Assembly: GCA_004028495.1 (NCBI GenBank)
Contig: MTKS01000045.1
Span: 1 to 8,887 of the forward strand
Direction: 5' to 3'
From: Candidatus Electrothrix marina
GTDB lineage: Bacteria; Desulfobacterota; Desulfobulbia; Desulfobulbales; Desulfobulbaceae
DNA: 8,887 nt
Shown: piece after piece, positions 1-5,226 of the stretch
How the letters are laid out: the number at the start of each line of letters is the position of its first letter
Position numbering within the stretch: position 1 is the first letter of the stretch
Program-made: the position numbers and the translations under genes
Notes under the pieces: generated by a model
What the model was told of the DNA's origin: nothing
What the model saw: only the letters and a program-made list of their open reading frames with translations
Database searches by the model: none

Positions 1-808
1 GCAGGGTCGTTGCATTCTGAAAATCTCCGCCTGACGGGGGCGGCAGATATACGTCCTTATCATCAATAACTTCAAGATGGGCCGCAGCGGCTTTTTTTGC
101 GTTCTCAAGCAGATCAGCGTCACAGGCTTCTAATGTTTCTTCCTCAGAAACCGGCTGAAAAGGAAGCAGGGCTATGGATGATGCGCCCCAGGAGACAGCT
201 TTTTCAGCAAGAGGAGCTATATGCTCGTCGTTTATACCGGGATAGATTGTGGTCTGTATATTAACTGAAATTCCGGAGTCTTTGAGTGCGACGATTGCCT
301 TTCCTTGCTCCTGGAACAGGAATTCTATCGCTTCAGGAAGCGGTACCGTTCTTTTGTCGGGGCGAATCCAGGCGTATATTTTTTTTACAATGTCTGTGGA
401 CGCTGCTTCGACTTGGAGGTTAACCTGGGTAATCCCCTTGCTGGCCAGATCAGCAGCAAGTGATGCTGCGTTGAGACCTATGGTGGTCAGTTTGACCGGG
501 CAGTCGGGATATTTTTCCTTGAGCAGATCAAGAAGAAAAAGAAGTGTATCCGGGGCTGCCAATGCATCGCCGGGGCCGGAAATATTTATTCCGTTAATCT
601 CCTTACCTCCTTTTATAAGATCACCTATCCAGGCGACGGCTTCCTCCGGCAGCAGGGCCGGGTCGGGTTTGTCGATCTCGCCGAAACGTTTTCTGTTATT
701 TGCCTGCGGGGCAGCCGGTAGAATCAGGCTTTTAATCCGCATGGATTTTTCGCAGGCTTTCTTCGTTGCTGTATCTGATGTTGTATCTGATAAGGGCTGA
801 ATGCACAT
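1..808 (-). CDS. NifB-like radical-SAM-fold protein lacking the cluster cysteines (partial, 3' end off window)
   Basis: The frame is open from an ATG at 808 to the left edge (269 codons, C-terminus missing). An in-frame stop lies five codons upstream of the ATG, so 808 is the earliest start; M23 at 742 is the only obvious alternative. The middle resembles the NifB core: GPGDALA at residues 78-84, KIYAWIR at 143-149, an E-x5-Q helix near 162-168, and PGINDEHI at 190-197. NifB is the radical SAM enzyme that builds the nitrogenase cofactor precursor. Here the segment that should carry CX3CX2C reads PAAPQANNRK (31-40), where canonical NifB has a PxCNxxCxYCxRK-type stretch, and all three cysteines are gone. 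Cys occur only at 2, 19, 103 and in the C-terminal part. Canonical radical SAM chemistry is therefore unlikely. A sigma-54 promoter lies just upstream and amtB-glnK diverges from it, which supports a nitrogen-related role. Family call is fairly sure; function is unknown. Confidence 0.75.
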   Translation of the reverse strand, partial: MCIQPLSDTTSDTATKKACEKSMRIKSLILPAAPQANNRKRFGEIDKPDPALLPEEAVAWIGDLIKGGKEINGINISGPGDALAAPDTLLFLLDLLKEKYPDCPVKLTTIGLNAASLAADLASKGITQVNLQVEAASTDIVKKIYAWIRPDKRTVPLPEAIEFLFQEQGKAIVALKDSGISVNIQTTIYPGINDEHIAPLAEKAVSWGASSIALLPFQPVSEEETLEACDADLLENAKKAAAAHLEVIDDKDVYLPPPSGGDFQNATTL

Positions 809-870
809 AGTTTTTTCCCGGGGTTAAATGCTCTGGTCAATCTTTGGGGCGGTGTTGTTTCTCTCTGTTT

Positions 871-886
871 AGCAAGGTGTGTGCCA
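871..886 (-). promoter_or_regulatory. Sigma-54 (-24/-12) promoter of the NifB-like gene
   Basis: Read on the minus strand the site is TGGCAC-ACACC-TTGCT, an exact match to the TGGCAC-N5-TTGCW consensus with correct GG/GC spacing. The expected transcription start is near 860, leaving a leader of about 50 nt before the ATG at 808. Sigma-54 promoters need an enhancer-binding activator such as NtrC or NifA. Confidence 0.8.
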
Positions 887-1268
887 TTGATTTGGAGAAC
901 ATTAATGATCTTTAAAAACAGTATGTTGATTGCTGGACGGAATTGCGGCTTGTAACGAATGCTTATTATGAAGGTTACATTTTTGTAGGCTTTATCTCCA
1001 TAAAGTTCCTTAGTGGCAAATTTGTGGATCTTATTCGGGGGAGGTTTTGGATTTACGGTTTGGTGGATCGGGAGGCGTTTTGCACGTCCAGTCTGCTTTG
1101 AATAACCCTTTCTTAAAGGAGGATTGTTTTTTTTGTGACTTTTTTGTATTGAGTAACAGTAAATAATTTACGAAAATGTGATTAAATGTTAATCCTTTCA
1201 AAAAGGGTGAAATGTTTCTTTTTTGTTAAGCTTTTGTTTTCTCGTTATTGAACATGCAGAAGCTCCGG
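887..1268. promoter_or_regulatory. Divergent control region with short inverted repeats
   Basis: No gene is visible between the two outward-facing sigma-54 promoters. The stretch holds several inverted repeats: TGTAAC-N17-GTTACA (951-979), CCTTT-CTT-AAAGG (1107-1119), GTAAA-TAA-TTTAC (1159-1171), GATTAA-ATG-TTAATC (1180-1194) and CCTTT-CAA-AAAGG (1194-1206). The centres of the 1159 and 1180 repeats are 22 bp apart, about two helical turns, and lie about 110-130 bp upstream of the expected amtB start. The 951-979 repeat lies about 90-120 bp upstream of the expected start of the NifB-like gene. These are usual distances for activator sites of sigma-54 promoters. No TGT-N10-ACA NifA site and no good NtrC consensus was found, so the activator is unknown. 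Confidence 0.45.
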
Positions 1269-1284
1269 TGGCACGGGTTGTGCA
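1269..1284 (+). promoter_or_regulatory. Sigma-54 (-24/-12) promoter of amtB-glnK
   Basis: The site is TGGCAC-GGGTT-GTGCA, one mismatch (first T of TTGC) from the sigma-54 consensus, with the invariant GG and GC at the right spacing. The expected start is near 1295, giving a leader of about 125 nt before the amtB ATG. amtB-glnK operons are commonly under NtrC/sigma-54 control, which agrees. Confidence 0.75.
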
Positions 1285-1317
1285 TTCATGATTGAAATTC
1301 AGATAAGAATACGAAGG

Positions 1318-1393
1318 TACTCTTCAGGAGTAAGGGGTTTATTTACCGCCTCCGGCGGTTTTACAATTTCAAGCCACTGGTTTTGCCGGTGGC
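1318..1393 (+). promoter_or_regulatory. Structured 5' leader of amtB (three hairpins)
   Basis: Three successive stem-loops lie in the predicted leader. The first is TACTC/GAGTA (1318-1332). The second is ACCGCC-TCC-GGCGGT (1345-1359) followed by a short U-tract (1359-1362), a weak terminator-like form. The third is GCCACTGG-TTTTG-CCGGTGGC (1373-1393), eight pairs with one G-U, ending 14 nt before the Shine-Dalgarno AAGGAG (1408-1413). The second and third could act in attenuation or translation control. The pairing is seen directly; a regulatory role is inference. I do not recognise a known riboswitch. Confidence 0.4.
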
Positions 1394-1419
1394 CATGACT
1401 TTTTCATAAGGAGTGTATA

Positions 1420-2655
1420 ATGGAACTGAGTGCAGTCAATGCGGGAGATACCGCCTTTATGATGATTGCGGCGGCCCTGGTTATGTTTATGACCCCTGGT
1501 CTGGCCCTGTTTTACGGAGGTATGGTGCGTTCCAAGAACGTGCTTTCAACCGTTGTGCAAAGCTTTTTTTCCCTAGGTATCGTGGCGTTGATATGGGTTG
1601 TATACGGATATTCTCTGGCCTTCGGCCCGGATATCGGCGGTTTTATCGGCGGGCTGGACTGGGTCTTTCTGCGCGGAGTGGGGCTGGAACCCAGCGATAC
1701 CTATGCCACCACGATCCCGCAGCTGGTTTTCTGCGCCTTTCAGCTCATGTTTGCCAGTATTACTCCCGCGTTGATTACCGGTGCCTTTGCCGAGCGGATT
1801 AAATTTACCGGCTTTTTGTTCTTTACCGTAGTCTGGACAACCCTTGTCTATCTGCCGGTCTGTCATTGGGTCTGGGCGGCTGACGGCTGGTTGCTTAAGC
1901 TGGGTGCTCTGGATTTTGCCGGCGGCACGGTTATTCACCTGAATTCCGGAATGGCTGCCTTGGTTGCGGCAATCTTTATCGGTAAACGGAGAGGATACGG
2001 TCGTGATTCCTTTATGCCGCATAGCTTGGGCATGACCATTCTCGGCGCAGGCATCCTTTGGTTCGGCTGGTTCGGCTTTAACGCGGGCAGCGCAGGTGCA
2101 GCCAATGCTGTGGCAGGGTCCGCCTTCTTTGTCACCCATGTTGCTGCAGCAGCGGCAATGGTGTCCTGGGTCGCGGCTGAATGGGTCGTGCAGGGGAAAC
2201 CCACCGCCTTGGGTGCTGCTTCAGGGGCTGTTGCCGGTTTGGTGGCCATCACTCCGGCTGCCGGTTTTGTCGGACCGATGTCAGCGGTTATCATCGGATT
2301 GGCAGGGGGCGTGCTCTGCTTTTTCGCCATCAGGCTCAAGACCAAATTCAAATATGATGATGCCTTGGATGTGGTTGCCGTACATGGTTGCGGCGGGACG
2401 TGGGGTGCTGTTGCCACCGGCCTGTTCGCCTCCACAGCCATTAATCCGGACGGTGCGGATGGCTTGTTCTTCGGCGGTGCGGGGCTGGTTTTTATCCAGA
2501 TTGCCGGGGTGCTTGCCACCTTCGTTTACTCAGGTGTACTTACCTACGGTATCCTGAAACTCACTGAGAAACTGACCGGTTTTCGGGTCTCCGAAGATGA
2601 TGAAGCTATGGGGCTGGATTTGTCCCAGCATGACGAAGTGGGCTATAACCTGTAA
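1420..2655 (+). CDS. amtB: Ammonium transporter AmtB
   Basis: A 411-residue inner-membrane Amt/Rh channel that conducts ammonium or ammonia as a trimer. It starts at ATG 1420 behind AAGGAG with a 6-nt spacer. Family marks in order: ALFYGGMVRSKNVLS (29-43); FCAFQLMFASIT around the upper pore (104-115); HWVW (149-152); DFAGGTVIH with the conserved Asp165 and pore His173; WFGFNAGSAG (217-226) with the second pore Phe; and VHGCGGTWG with the second pore His322. The cytosolic tail (about 387-411, GFRVSEDDEAMGLD and the final YN) matches the segment that docks with the PII protein. There is no clear cleavable signal peptide; the chain begins close to the first membrane helix. glnK follows after 39 bp and shares the same transcript. 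Expression is probably driven by the sigma-54 promoter at 1269. Confidence 0.97.
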   Translation: MELSAVNAGDTAFMMIAAALVMFMTPGLALFYGGMVRSKNVLSTVVQSFFSLGIVALIWVVYGYSLAFGPDIGGFIGGLDWVFLRGVGLEPSDTYATTIPQLVFCAFQLMFASITPALITGAFAERIKFTGFLFFTVVWTTLVYLPVCHWVWAADGWLLKLGALDFAGGTVIHLNSGMAALVAAIFIGKRRGYGRDSFMPHSLGMTILGAGILWFGWFGFNAGSAGAANAVAGSAFFVTHVAAAAAMVSWVAAEWVVQGKPTALGAASGAVAGLVAITPAAGFVGPMSAVIIGLAGGVLCFFAIRLKTKFKYDDALDVVAVHGCGGTWGAVATGLFASTAINPDGADGLFFGGAGLVFIQIAGVLATFVYSGVLTYGILKLTEKLTGFRVSEDDEAMGLDLSQHDEVGYNL

Positions 2656-2679
2656 TCCGACATCTGTAATTCGACGTGA

Positions 2680-3033
<354 letters not shown>

Positions 3034-3074
3034 TATTTTTCTGATCGGCTATCAGATGCTGTAAAATAATGGGA

Positions 3075-3103
3075 GGGAGACTGCACCGCAGTCTCCCCTT
3101 TTT
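3075..3103 (+). terminator. Rho-independent terminator of amtB-glnK
   Basis: A perfect 10-bp stem GGGAGACTGC / GCAGTCTCCC with loop ACC (3075-3097), then C and five T (3099-3103), 41 bp after the glnK stop. On the opposite strand the hairpin is followed by only a mildly T-rich run, so it mainly serves the plus strand. Confidence 0.9.
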
Positions 3104-3134
3104 CCTTTAAATGTACGCCGGCCAGGATCGCAAC

Positions 3135-3437
3135 TTAGCTGGTCGGCTGCTTTTCCTCAAGAGTGGCCGCCAGATCCGTAGACGGATTGTCCGGAGGCTC
3201 TTCAATATCTTTCAAAAGAGCATCATCATGTTCAGAATCATCTGAAGGAGCTGCCTCGGAAGCGGCTTCATTGCAGGTTCCGCCGGGACTGAACCCGAAG
3301 TCCGGCATAGCTGCGCCGTTTTCATTTTGCGGATGATCACAATCAGAGAGCGCTTTTACCGGAGTGCAGCCGAGGGTCAGGAGCAAGGCAAGAACGACAA
3401 TAACTCGGTGAGCTGCTTGGCGGTATGTTATCTTCAT
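3135..3437 (-). CDS. Small acidic putative lipoprotein, unknown function
   Basis: A 100-residue protein starting MKITYRQ. The ATG at 3437 is chosen because it has GGAG with a 7-nt spacer upstream, begins directly with a lipoprotein-type signal, and lies downstream of a promoter whose start would fall after the longer ATG at 3557. Residues 1-23 have a basic start and a hydrophobic core (VIVVLALLLTLG), followed by Cys24. The lipobox TLGC is not ideal at -3. After the Cys the chain is low-complexity, rich in Asp, Glu, Ser and Pro, with two further cysteines (33 and about 55) and no recognisable domain. It is convergent with glnK and probably envelope-anchored. I do not recognise the family, and rapid sequence drift is likely in such tails. 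Confidence 0.6.
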   Translation of the reverse strand: MKITYRQAAHRVIVVLALLLTLGCTPVKALSDCDHPQNENGAAMPDFGFSPGGTCNEAASEAAPSDDSEHDDALLKDIEEPPDNPSTDLAATLEEKQPTS

Positions 3438-3555
3438 GATGTTTCTCCGGGGTTCTATGAACACTGCATAAACCTGCTGAGACTTTTTCTTGAACATGCA
3501 GGGCATTCTTTCTGTGTTATGAACTGCTTGGTTTGTTCCTTTGTTGATACAGGAC

Positions 3556-3584
3556 AAAGTAATTCAGTTTTTTAAACCTGTCAA
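3556..3584 (-). promoter_or_regulatory. Sigma-70-like promoter of the lipoprotein gene
   Basis: On the minus strand a perfect -35 TTGACA (3584-3579) is followed by a 17-bp spacer and TACTTT (3561-3556), which keeps the first, second and last bases of the -10 box. The expected start near 3549 leaves a leader of about 110 nt before the ATG at 3437. Confidence 0.6.
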
Positions 3585-3870
3585 GATTAGAGTATAATTT
3601 TTTTTACCAAAAAGAAAGTTTTTTGAAAAAAGATTGTTACCCCGGGGGGAAGAAAAGAAAGTAAACCGGCTTGCGTAAAATTTTAGACTCAGCGACCAGA
3701 GGATGAAAACTTGCTGTTTTTTTGGAGAAGAATACGGTACTATAACTTTATTGTCATTTGGTCGGCAGATATTGTTCCGGATGCGGGTACGGCATGTTCG
3801 TCAGGATGGAGAGCATATGTACAGCATCATTGGCCGGAATTTTTTTGCCTAAGCATTTTATCCTCATGTT
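3585..3870. other. A+T-rich intergenic stretch with no recognisable gene
   Basis: This stretch has poly-T and poly-A runs and an isolated CCCCGGGG palindrome near 3651-3658. I see no supported coding region, and no convincing plus-strand promoter for the FKBP gene. A reading frame open from 3711 has an atypical composition and no Shine-Dalgarno. A small RNA ending at the hairpins that begin at 3876 is possible but unsupported. Confidence 0.4.
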
Positions 3871-4050
3871 TTTATATGAAAGTTCCGGGTAACTCCTTGG
3901 AGTTACCCGATAAGCTTTCATTTTTTGTTGTCTCACCCCCCAAGGGGGGGGGGAGATGGGAGTTTATATGAAAGTACCGGGCGGCTTCTTGGAGTCGCCC
4001 GGCTCAGCTTTCATTTTTTATTGTCCCTTCCCGGAGGGGAGGGATGGATG
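3871..4050 (+). repeat. Tandem ~90-bp repeat, two units, each with two hairpins
   Basis: Unit 1 is 3871-3962 and unit 2 is 3963-4050. Both begin TTTATATGAAAG and share the CTTTCATTTTTT end of the first hairpin. Each first hairpin has an outer stem ATGAAAG/CTTTCAT around an inner 10-bp stem with a CTTG loop: CGGGTAACTC/GAGTTACCCG in unit 1 (3886-3909) and CGGGCGGCTT/GAGTCGCCCG in unit 2 (3978-4001). The inner stems differ at four pairs (T-A to C-G, A-T to G-C, A-T to G-U, C-G to U-G), so pairing is kept. Six T follow each (3921-3926, 4014-4019), as in an intrinsic terminator on the plus strand. The second hairpin is C6-AA-G-run with TCTC/GAGA flanks (3931-3956) in unit 1, and TCCCTTCCC-GGA-GGGGAGGGA (4024-4044) in unit 2. 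It could be a repetitive element, tandem terminators or an FKBP-gene leader. Confidence 0.7.
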
Positions 4051-4077
4051 TTATAAGAAAATAATAAAGGAGAAAGA

Positions 4078-4797
4078 ATGAAACTCGCTGTATGTGCAGT
4101 ATTCAGCCTTATGCTGGTTGCCGGGCCGGCCGTGGCGTCAGATCCTGTGACCGAGCTGAAAACGGAAAAGCAGAAGATCAGTTATGCTCTCGGGCTTGAT
4201 CTCGGATCGTATTTCAAAAGTCTGGAAACAGACTTTGATCTTGATGCTGTTTATCAGGGTATCTCAGCCTCCTATACAGGAGAAAAAGCACTGCTGACCC
4301 CTGATGAGGCAGCCGAGATCCAGAAACAATTTGCAATTGACCAGCAGAAAAAAAAGATGGAAAAGACCAAAGCGCTCCTGGAAACGAACAAGGACGCTGC
4401 TGCTGAATTTTTGAAAAAAAATAAAACAGAAAAAGGGGTCAAGGTTACCGATTCCGGTTTGCAGTACAAGGTGGTCAAGGAAGGCAAGGGTGAGAAACCG
4501 ACAGCCACTGACACTGTCAAGGTACATTATAAAGGAACCCTGATCGATGGAACCGAGTTTGACAGCTCGTATAAGCGGAATGAGCCTGTCACCTTCAAGG
4601 CGAATAAGGTTATTCCGGGCTGGACAGAGGCTTTACAGTTGATGACCCCGGGAAGTAAGTATACTTTGTACCTGCCTCCTGAGCTTGCCTATGGCGATCG
4701 CGGCGCTCCCCCTGCCATTGAGCCGGGTGCCCTCCTTATTTTCGATGTGGAGCTGGTTGAAATCGTTAAGGGCGGTGACAAGCAAGAAGAACAGTAA
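4078..4797 (+). CDS. Exported FKBP-type peptidyl-prolyl cis-trans isomerase (FkpA/Mip-like)
   Basis: A 239-residue protein starting at ATG 4078 behind AAAGGAG with a 5-nt spacer. Residues 1-20 are a Sec signal peptide with likely cleavage after AVA (20|21), so it acts in the periplasm. Residues 22 to about 125 are the charged, helical FKBP_N dimerisation region, with YALGLDLG (36-43) and a Lys/Glu-rich long helix. The FKBP domain spans about 127-231 and keeps the active-site residues: Tyr151, Phe161-Asp162 in GTEFDSS, Val178-Ile179, Trp182 in IPGWTEAL, Tyr205 in LAYGDRG, and Phe222. It should catalyse proline isomerisation and chaperone folding of exported proteins, as FkpA, FklB and Mip do. 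The tail after 231 is short and charged. It appears monocistronic, with the hairpin repeat upstream and a hairpin downstream. Confidence 0.93.
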   Translation: MKLAVCAVFSLMLVAGPAVASDPVTELKTEKQKISYALGLDLGSYFKSLETDFDLDAVYQGISASYTGEKALLTPDEAAEIQKQFAIDQQKKKMEKTKALLETNKDAAAEFLKKNKTEKGVKVTDSGLQYKVVKEGKGEKPTATDTVKVHYKGTLIDGTEFDSSYKRNEPVTFKANKVIPGWTEALQLMTPGSKYTLYLPPELAYGDRGAPPAIEPGALLIFDVELVEIVKGGDKQEEQ

Positions 4798-4830
4798 TTG
4801 TGAATAATCTTGTTTCATCCATTCTGATGA

Positions 4831-4856
4831 GGGCCTCCGGTCAGGAGGCCCGTTTG
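4831..4856 (+). terminator. Hairpin after the FKBP gene, probable weak terminator
   Basis: GGGCCTCC / GGAGGCCC pair over 8 bp around the loop GGTCA (4831-4851), followed only by GTTTGG. The stem is strong but the T-run is poor, so termination may be partial and transcription may read into the gene at 4873. Confidence 0.5.
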
Positions 4857-4872
4857 GCACAGAGAGAGACGT

Positions 4873-5136
4873 ATGGGTAAGGAATCGGTTGACAAACCTA
4901 AGAAAAAATGTTGTGGTAAGTACCAAAAGAAAAGTACGTATTGTAAAAGGTGCCCTGAACAGATCAGGGTGCGATGTCAACTTGAAAGGAGACTTACTGA
5001 AATGGGCAAGAAAAAAGACGACAAGAAGAAGGATAAGAAAAAAGCCGAAAAAAAAGCAGCTAAGAAGGCATGTGCCAAGAAGTCGTGCAAGAAAAAATCC
5101 AGTAAAAAGAAAGATAAGAAGGGTAAGAAAAAATAA
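4873..5136 (+). CDS. Small Cys-motif and poly-lysine protein, unknown function
   Basis: An 87-residue, very basic protein. Residues 10-28 carry KKKCCGKYQKKSTYCKRCP, a Cys-Cys...Cys-x2-Cys pattern that could bind a metal. I have an impression, not checked, of similar CC-x-KY...CKxCP starts in other small deltaproteobacterial proteins; this supports the 4873 start even though its ribosome site (GAGAGAGA) is weak. From residue 44 onward it is nearly all Lys, Ala, Asp and Ser with two more Cys, like a histone-H1-type tail. An internal ATG at 5002 (M44) has a better Shine-Dalgarno (GAAAGGAG, 10-nt spacer) and would yield the 43-residue Lys-rich part plus Met alone. A hairpin CCCTGA/TCAGGG lies in the coding sequence just upstream of that site. 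It may bind nucleic acid through charge, but this is inference. A strong terminator follows. Confidence 0.6.
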   Translation: MGKESVDKPKKKCCGKYQKKSTYCKRCPEQIRVRCQLERRLTEMGKKKDDKKKDKKKAEKKAAKKACAKKSCKKKSSKKKDKKGKKK

Positions 5137-5155
5137 GCCCGAAATGAGCAGGCAA

Positions 5156-5189
5156 GCCTGTCCCTTTTATGGGGGCAGGCTTTTTTTTT
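5156..5189 (+). terminator. Strong rho-independent terminator
   Basis: A 9-bp stem with one G-U, GCCTGTCCC (5156-5164) pairing with 5172-5180, is followed by nine T (5181-5189), 19 bp after the stop of the Lys-rich gene. An alternative short stem GCAGGC/GCCTGT (5148-5161) would compete with it. Confidence 0.88.
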
Positions 5190-5197
5190 GCTTCTTC

Positions 5198-5225
5198 CCT
5201 GCCAAAGGGAGCAGGTTGTTTTTTT
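5198..5225 (+). terminator. Second, weaker terminator in tandem
   Basis: CCTGC (5198-5202) pairs with GCAGG (5211-5215) across an 8-nt loop and is followed by TTGTTTTTTT. It backs up the preceding terminator and keeps rightward transcription out of the convergent kinase gene, whose stop is at 5227. Confidence 0.5.
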
Positions 5226-5226
5226 C

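Noticed and set aside
1081..1097. NtrC-like half site TGCAC...CTGCT
   Set aside because: Only one half matches; the second half has 3 of 5 bases, too weak to call.
1121..1138. GGAGG followed by ATTG as a small gene start near 1120
   Set aside because: The frame from the TTG stops after three more codons; the GGAGG is part of the CCTTT/AAAGG repeat neighbourhood.
887..1268. NifA upstream activator site (TGT-N10-ACA)
   Set aside because: Every TGT in this stretch was checked; none has ACA at the right spacing. The closest (TGT at 924, ACG) misses a base.
1573..2519. Long minus-strand open frames (1573-2139, 1935-2519) inside amtB
   Set aside because: They mirror the amtB coding sequence, have low-complexity Ala/Pro/Thr composition, no ribosome site and no family resemblance.
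3438..3557. Longer start of the lipoprotein at 3557
   Set aside because: It would place 40 residues before the signal peptide and start upstream of the expected transcript start; the ATG at 3437 has a good ribosome site and an immediate signal sequence.
3711..3971. 86-codon plus-strand open frame across the intergenic region
   Set aside because: No ribosome site, Trp/Phe/Cys-rich atypical composition, and its second half is the hairpin repeat. Only the short in-frame ORF from 3876 is discussed as a possibility.
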